Source: Opitutus sp. ER46 (GTDB lineage: Bacteria > Verrucomicrobiota > Verrucomicrobiia > Opitutales > Opitutaceae). Taken from it: DNA of 64,000 nucleotides. Under the pieces are notes generated by a model. The model searched no databases and was not told where the DNA came from. It saw nothing but the letters and a program-made list of their open reading frames with translations. Below, piece after piece: positions 60,144 through 64,000 of this stretch. A program made the translations under genes and the position numbers. The number at the start of each line of letters is the position of its first letter. Position 1 is the stretch's first letter. The stretch spans positions 62,001-126,000 of the forward strand of contig NZ_QAYX01000018.1 of NCBI RefSeq assembly GCF_003054705.1. Reading direction: 5' to 3'.

Positions 60144-60647
60144 TCAGGCGGTCGGCCGCGTGGCGGCGAGGTAGCTCACGAGCTCGGCGAGCACCGCGGC
60201 GGCGACGATCTCCTGGGCTTCGGCGCGTTTCGCGCCGGGACACTCCACGCGACCGCTGCGCAGCACGAAGCGCCCGCGCGGCTGGCGATGGGCGAGCGCC
60301 CACCAGGCAAACGGCTGCTCCACGCCGTCGGTCGGCGAGGGTTCCGCGTAGCCCGTCGTCGCCACGCCCAGGTCGCTGCCAAAGAGCTCGCATACGCCGC
60401 GCGCCATCTGCTCGGCGACCTCGGCGGACACCGAGTTGACCCGCTTCGCGGCGGCGCGGTTCACGCCGAGGTGGCGCACTTTCTGGTCGAGCGAGTAGGC
60501 GGTGATGCCACCGCGGAAATACTCGGAGGCGCCGGACGCCGCGCCGATCGCAGCCTGCACGCGGCCACAGGTCAGGCTCTCCGCCGCCGCCAGCGTCAGC
60601 CGCGGCGCCTGCAGCAGGCGCTGTTTCAACTCAAGCGCGAGGGGCAT
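60144..60647 (-). CDS. pncC: CinA C-terminal-type nicotinamide-nucleotide amidase
   Basis: A 167-aa stand-alone CinA-C/PncC domain protein that probably deamidates NMN to nicotinate mononucleotide in the pyridine nucleotide cycle. Motifs: LTLAAAESLTCGRVQAAIG (Ser/Thr active-site region), SEYFRGGITAYSLDQK, LGVATTGYAEPSPTDG and AEAQEIVAAAVLAEL. In most CinA proteins the second motif reads VVAYSNE; here the Ser-Leu-Asp variant is slightly divergent. It lies 10 bp downstream of the exonuclease III gene, so the two form an operon with DUF167. Confidence 0.85.
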   Translation of the reverse strand: MPLALELKQRLLQAPRLTLAAAESLTCGRVQAAIGAASGASEYFRGGITAYSLDQKVRHLGVNRAAAKRVNSVSAEVAEQMARGVCELFGSDLGVATTGYAEPSPTDGVEQPFAWWALAHRQPRGRFVLRSGRVECPGAKRAEAQEIVAAAVLAELVSYLAATRPTA

Positions 60648-60657
60648 GGCGCGAAGG

Positions 60658-61416
60658 TCACTTGAGCTCGAGGCCGACGGGGCAGTGATCGCTGCCCATC
60701 ACCTCGGGCGAGATCCAGGCCCGCTTCAGGCGCGCGCGCAGTTTCTCGCTGGCAACGAAGTAATCGACGCGCCACCCAATGTTCCGGGCGCGGCAGTTCA
60801 TCATCTGGCTCCACCAGGAGTAGTGGCCCGGCCCCTTTTCGAATTCGCGGAACGTATCCACAAATCCACTCGCGAGGAGCTTGGAGAAGTTTTCGCGCTC
60901 CTCGTCGGTGAAGCCGGCGTTGCGGCGGTTGGTCTTGGGATTCGTGAGGTCGATCTCGGTGTGCGCGACGTTGAGGTCGCCGCAGAACACCACCGGCTTC
61001 TTCTTCTCGAGCTTCTTGAGGTGCGCGAGGAACGCGGGGTCCCACTCCTGCGTGCGGTACTCGAGCCGGGTGAGCCCGCGCTGCGAGTTGGGCTGGTACA
61101 CGTTGAGCAGGTAAAAGTCGTCGAACTCCGTGTTGATCACGCGGCCTTCGGCGTCGTGGTCCTTGCTGCCGATGCCGAGCGTGACGTTGAGCGGCTGGAC
61201 GCGCGTGAACGTGACGGTGCCGCTGTAGCCCTTCTTCACCGCCGGGTTCCAGAACACCTCATAGCCGTGCGGCCAGAGGATGTGCTGCACGTCGCCGGGA
61301 TGGCACTTGGCCTCCTGCAGGCAGATCACGTCCGCCTGGACCTTCTCCATGAAGTCGAGCAGCCCCTTCTTGTGCGCCGCGCGGACGCCGTTGACGTTCC
61401 AGGAGACGAGTTTCAT
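60658..61416 (-). CDS. xth: Exodeoxyribonuclease III
   Basis: An AP endonuclease/3'-5' exonuclease of 252 aa in base excision repair. All metal and catalytic blocks are visible: VSWNVNGVRAA, CLQEAKCHPGD (metal Glu), NVYQPNSQRGLTRLEYR, VFCGDLNVAHTEIDLTNPK (catalytic Asp/Asn), WRVDYFVAS and GSDHCPVGLEL (catalytic His). The start at 61416 (MKLVSWNVN) is the family's usual N-terminus. It leads the operon with the PncC-like gene, 10 bp apart. Confidence 0.96.
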   Translation of the reverse strand: MKLVSWNVNGVRAAHKKGLLDFMEKVQADVICLQEAKCHPGDVQHILWPHGYEVFWNPAVKKGYSGTVTFTRVQPLNVTLGIGSKDHDAEGRVINTEFDDFYLLNVYQPNSQRGLTRLEYRTQEWDPAFLAHLKKLEKKKPVVFCGDLNVAHTEIDLTNPKTNRRNAGFTDEERENFSKLLASGFVDTFREFEKGPGHYSWWSQMMNCRARNIGWRVDYFVASEKLRARLKRAWISPEVMGSDHCPVGLELK

Positions 61417-62049
61417 CGCGGTGAACCGTAGCAGCGGAGCCGGCGGGGCGCGCAATCGTTTTGTCGCCGGGCAACGCGCAAACCTGCCGCCGGTCGTGGT
61501 CGCCCCAGCGCACCGCCCGTCCTTCCCGCCGGCAGGCCCCTCCCCGCCAAAAGGCGGGCACAAAACCGAACGCTCGAACCGCCAGGAGGGAACGGAGGCA
61601 GCAGAGGGTTCGAGCATGAGTCGGAAGCGTACCCGCCATCGATCTCTGTTTTCTCCCTTATCTCCTGTGAGACGGCCTTGGACTCCGTGGTTTCTTTTGT
61701 GCCTTCTGCGCTGCTTTGCGGCCAGCCCCGCCTTGGAAATCCGTGCTGAGATCCACGCCTCTCCAATCCGCTTTACAGGAGAAAACGGGGGTAAGGGAGG
61801 GACGGCGGGAATCAGACTGCTCGCGTTTTGGCTGGCGCGAAAATGCGACGAGTAGCGGCTGCCCCCGGCGCCGCGTCCGAAACCCCACTGACTTTAGTTT
61901 CCGTGCCGTCGAAAACGTCACACTTGGTGGCGGGCCGGCGGGCTTGATGCCACGACATGCCACGGCGGGCCCTTGCCTCGGGGCGCCCGCGCGACTGAGT
62001 ATGCCAGCCCTTCCACTCTCGCGTCCGTCGCTCCCTCTCCCACCCGTCG
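61417..62049. other. Gene-free stretch, 633 bp
   Basis: No convincing coding region or RNA. It contains GC-rich sequence with a CCGCC/GGCGG stem near 61550 (CCCCGCCAAAAGGCGGG), and a less GC-rich segment at 61640-61790. The promoters of the divergent xth and PLP-enzyme genes should be near its two ends. Confidence 0.6.
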
Positions 62050-63621
62050 ATGTCCTTCACCCGTCTCCCCCTCGGCCAGCCCATCCCGGCCCGCCCGCAC
62101 GCGGTCTCCTGCAGCCTGCCGACGATGCAGGACGTCCTTGGCTACGAAGAGAAGAACCCGGCGACGATGCGGCACGTCGGCTCGGCGTACCCGCGGTTTG
62201 TGGTGCATCCGTTTGCGCGCCAGCTCGCCCGCCATCTCGCCGAAAACCGCCCGGAGCTGGCCGGGCGCACCTTGTGGCTGACCTCCTCCGCGCGAATGGC
62301 CGAGGCGCTGATCGCCTGCCTGGGCGACGGGGTCGGGGCCAAGCGCTTCGAGGACGGTCGCGTGCACGGGGTGTCTCACCCGGCGGACGCCGCCGACGTC
62401 GCACAGAAGGCGAAGGTCTTCCTGCAGAACATCGGGGGCTTCCTCAGTTCGCGCGAGGCCGAGGACGAACTGGTCGCGCGCCGGGTCCTGCCGGGCGCCG
62501 CGCCAGAAACGCTTTTCGCCGGCAACGCCGCCGCCGAGGTGCGCCGCTGTCTCCAGCCTGCCTTTCCCGAGTGCGCGGCAGCCGACCTGCTGCTCGCCAA
62601 CACGGGCATGAACGCGATGTACGCCGCATACCGCGCCTCGGCCGAACTCCAGGCGGCGCGCGGCCGCACCGTGTGGATCCAGCTCGGCTGGCTGTACCGG
62701 GACACCATCGCCATCCTGCAGCGGTTCGCGTCCAAGCCCGACGACTACGTCTATCTCCGCGACCCGCTCGACGAGGAGGCGATCACGCGGATTTTCCAGC
62801 GCTTCGGCGCGCGGATCGCCGGCGTCGTTTCGGAGCTGCCGACGAATCCGCTGATCCAGACGCCCAATCTCGCGCTGCTGGGCCGGCTGTGTCGCCAGCA
62901 CGGCGCGCACCTGCTGGTGGATCCGTCGGTGGCGTCGCCGTACAGCGTCTCGGTGCTCCCGGAGGCCGACCTCGTGATCAACAGCCTCACCAAGTACACG
63001 GCGAGCGAGGGCGACATCATCGCGGGGCTGGTGGCGGTGAATCCGGCCGGGCGTGATGCCGCCGCGCTGCGCGCGCGCGTGGCCGAGCTGCTCGAGCCGG
63101 TGTATCCGCGCGACCTCGCCCGCCTCGCCGCGGAGATTGGGGAGACGGAGACGGTGCTCGCGACGATCCAGCGCAACGTGGCGCAGGTCGTCGGGTTCCT
63201 GGAGCAACACCCGGCGGTGCGCGAGGTATTCTGGGCGCGGCACGCGGCGTCGCGGGAGAACTTTGCGCGGATCGCACGCTTGCCCGCCTCAGCCGGCGGC
63301 ATGCTGTCCTTCACCTTGCGCGTGCCGATGACGCCGGTGTACGACGCCCTGCGGCTGCCGAAGGGCCCGAGTTTCGGGATGAAGACGACGCTCCTCTGCC
63401 CCTTCATCTATCTCGCCCACTTCGAGCTCGCGACGACGCCCGCGGGCGTGGCGGAACTGGCGGCGAGCCGGATCGATCCCGAGCTGCTCCGCCTTTGTGT
63501 CGGCACCGAGCCCGCGGAGGAAATCATCGGCGCGCTCGCCGAAGCCCTCGCCGCCGGAGGCCGGACGTCAGACGTCAGATGTCAGACGTCGGAGGTCAGA
63601 AGCCTGAAGCCTGAAGCCTGA
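62050..63621 (+). CDS. PLP-dependent Cys/Met-metabolism family enzyme
   Basis: A 523-aa fold-type I PLP enzyme related to cystathionine gamma-synthase. The PLP lysine is in VINSLTKYTASEGDIIAG near residue 312-315. Upstream are LLLANTGMNAMYAAYRA (cofactor-phosphate region) and SELPTNPLIQTPNLALL, and the ring-stacking/Asp region LLVDPSVASPYS. It is about 100 residues longer than the typical family member, with an extended N-terminus (1-170). Exact reaction unknown; transsulfuration or methionine degradation are candidates. The last 20 or so residues (RTSDVRCQTSEVRSLKPEA) are encoded by intergenic repeat sequence that has become part of the gene. Confidence 0.85.
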   Translation: MSFTRLPLGQPIPARPHAVSCSLPTMQDVLGYEEKNPATMRHVGSAYPRFVVHPFARQLARHLAENRPELAGRTLWLTSSARMAEALIACLGDGVGAKRFEDGRVHGVSHPADAADVAQKAKVFLQNIGGFLSSREAEDELVARRVLPGAAPETLFAGNAAAEVRRCLQPAFPECAAADLLLANTGMNAMYAAYRASAELQAARGRTVWIQLGWLYRDTIAILQRFASKPDDYVYLRDPLDEEAITRIFQRFGARIAGVVSELPTNPLIQTPNLALLGRLCRQHGAHLLVDPSVASPYSVSVLPEADLVINSLTKYTASEGDIIAGLVAVNPAGRDAAALRARVAELLEPVYPRDLARLAAEIGETETVLATIQRNVAQVVGFLEQHPAVREVFWARHAASRENFARIARLPASAGGMLSFTLRVPMTPVYDALRLPKGPSFGMKTTLLCPFIYLAHFELATTPAGVAELAASRIDPELLRLCVGTEPAEEIIGALAEALAAGGRTSDVRCQTSEVRSLKPEA

Positions 63622-63776
63622 GGCCGGAAGCCAGAGGCCAGACGTCAGACGTCAGATGTCAGATGTCGGAAGCCAGAGGCCGGAGGCCTGAAGCCAGATG
63701 TCAGATGTCGGAAGCCTGAACCCAGAAGCCTGAATCCAGAGGACAGAGGACGGCCAGATGGCAGAAGCCAGAGGCC
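63556..63776. repeat. Dense GACGTCAGATGTC / GCCTGAAGCC repeat array
   Basis: Irregular tandem copies of CAGACGTCAGATGT and GAAGCCTGAAGCC/GGAAGCCAGAGGCC fill the 3' end of the PLP-enzyme gene and the following DNA. This is the same family as at 59645-59830. The units are degenerate, with no unique spacers, so it is not a CRISPR array. Confidence 0.85.
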
Positions 63777-63805
63777 AACCGACGAAGTCCCAAGACCTGC
63801 CCCTT

Positions 63806-63834
63806 CTTCCGTTTTCGCGCAGCGAAAACGGAAG
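63806..63834. terminator. Bidirectional hairpin between convergent genes
   Basis: CTTCCGTTTTCGC / GCGAAAACGGAAG (13 bp, GCA loop) sits just before the stop of the last minus-strand gene and after the PLP-enzyme gene. It is the longest member of the CGTTTTCGC palindrome family seen at 14813 and 19453. Confidence 0.75.
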
Positions 63835-63842
63835 CCGGAAGC

Positions 63843-64000
63843 TCAGGGCGCGATGCGGCGGACGAGGTTCATCAGCGGGATGACCTCGGGGGCGACGCTG
63901 GCGGACGGCTGCACCCAGTCGCTATAGAGCAACTCGGGGAGGCTGTAGCTCGTGTTGTAGAGAACGAAGTTCGCAGCGTCGTCGCGGGAGATGTGACCCG
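63843..64000 (-). CDS. C-terminal end of an unidentified protein
   Basis: Only the last 52 codons lie inside the window: GHISRDDAANFVLYNTSYSL, then PELLYSDWVQPSASVAPEV and IPLMNLVRRIAP before TGA. The frame is open to the right edge. No family is recognisable from this piece. The stop lies 8 bp from the hairpin at 63806-63834. Confidence 0.6.
   Translation of the reverse strand, partial: GHISRDDAANFVLYNTSYSLPELLYSDWVQPSASVAPEVIPLMNLVRRIAP

Noticed and set aside
63556-63776. Possible CRISPR array
   Set aside because: Repeat units are irregular, degenerate and contiguous, with no unique spacers of constant length and no cas genes.

Overview
The window is high-GC chromosomal DNA from a Gram-negative polysaccharide degrader. 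It most resembles the Opitutaceae (Verrucomicrobiota). The basis is two TonB-dependent receptors carrying the 'LSPFTVST / LEEFTVSTS' N-terminal motif common in that group, many secreted glycoside hydrolases, a LacI-type regulator and dispersed low-complexity intergenic repeats. The taxonomic call is inference from gene content; no rRNA is present.

Layout. 1-6.7 kb (minus): a TonB receptor cut by the window edge, a Tat-exported alpha/beta hydrolase and a NarL-type two-component pair. 6.9-11.3 kb (plus): a GH3 beta-glucosidase translationally coupled to a heparinase II/III-like lyase. 11.6-14.7 kb (minus): a GH27 alpha-galactosidase and a lipoprotein esterase. 15.1-19.3 kb: a CAT-anticodon tRNA, an acyltransferase-TPR fusion, an outer-membrane protein and an SLC13/RCK transporter. 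19.5-22.2 kb is an eroded zone with an N-terminally truncated trehalase, a histidine-kinase stump and an orphan receiver protein. 22.3-32.3 kb is a glycosyltransferase/methyltransferase island of three giant multidomain genes arranged divergently. 32.4-46.4 kb (minus) is a long polysaccharide-utilisation run (TonB receptor, GH5, GH5, GH38, GPH transporter, DUF3592 protein, sialate O-acetylesterase-type esterase). It is followed by a LacI regulator and an FAD oxidoreductase (46.6-49.4 kb). 49.6-64 kb is mostly housekeeping: MutT, malate dehydrogenase, DAHP synthase, YgfZ, HU, galactokinase, MATE pump, DUF167, PncC-like, exonuclease III and a PLP enzyme.

How it works together. The minus-strand run from 46.4 to 32.4 kb reads as one pathway: import of an oligosaccharide through the TonB receptor, backbone cleavage by the two GH5 enzymes, alpha-mannoside removal by GH38, deacetylation by the SASA-type esterase and inner-membrane uptake by the GPH carrier. 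A near-identical 15-bp site lies in the TonB-receptor/LacI intergenic region and again upstream of the FAD oxidoreductase, so these genes probably form one LacI regulon. The substrate (acetylated mannan or glucomannan?) is inference.

The most unusual feature is the 10-kb island. Its three proteins carry GT2, GT4, GT41-like, GT11 and several methyltransferase modules. Two of the genes share a 632-bp, about 98% identical methyltransferase segment. The island is bracketed by a 102-bp direct repeat (98/102 identical) made of the 3' end of the neighbouring SASA esterase gene plus its hairpin. That layout resembles integration at a gene 3' end with regeneration of that end, although no integrase is visible. 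Other noteworthy features are two clusters of a 16-bp repeat at 21-23 bp spacing (one abutting the broken trehalase), a GPH carrier with a periplasmic insertion of about 390 residues, a 28-bp perfect inverted repeat around an AT-rich core, and a structured non-coding stretch with an orphan intrinsic terminator between DAHP synthase and ygfZ.
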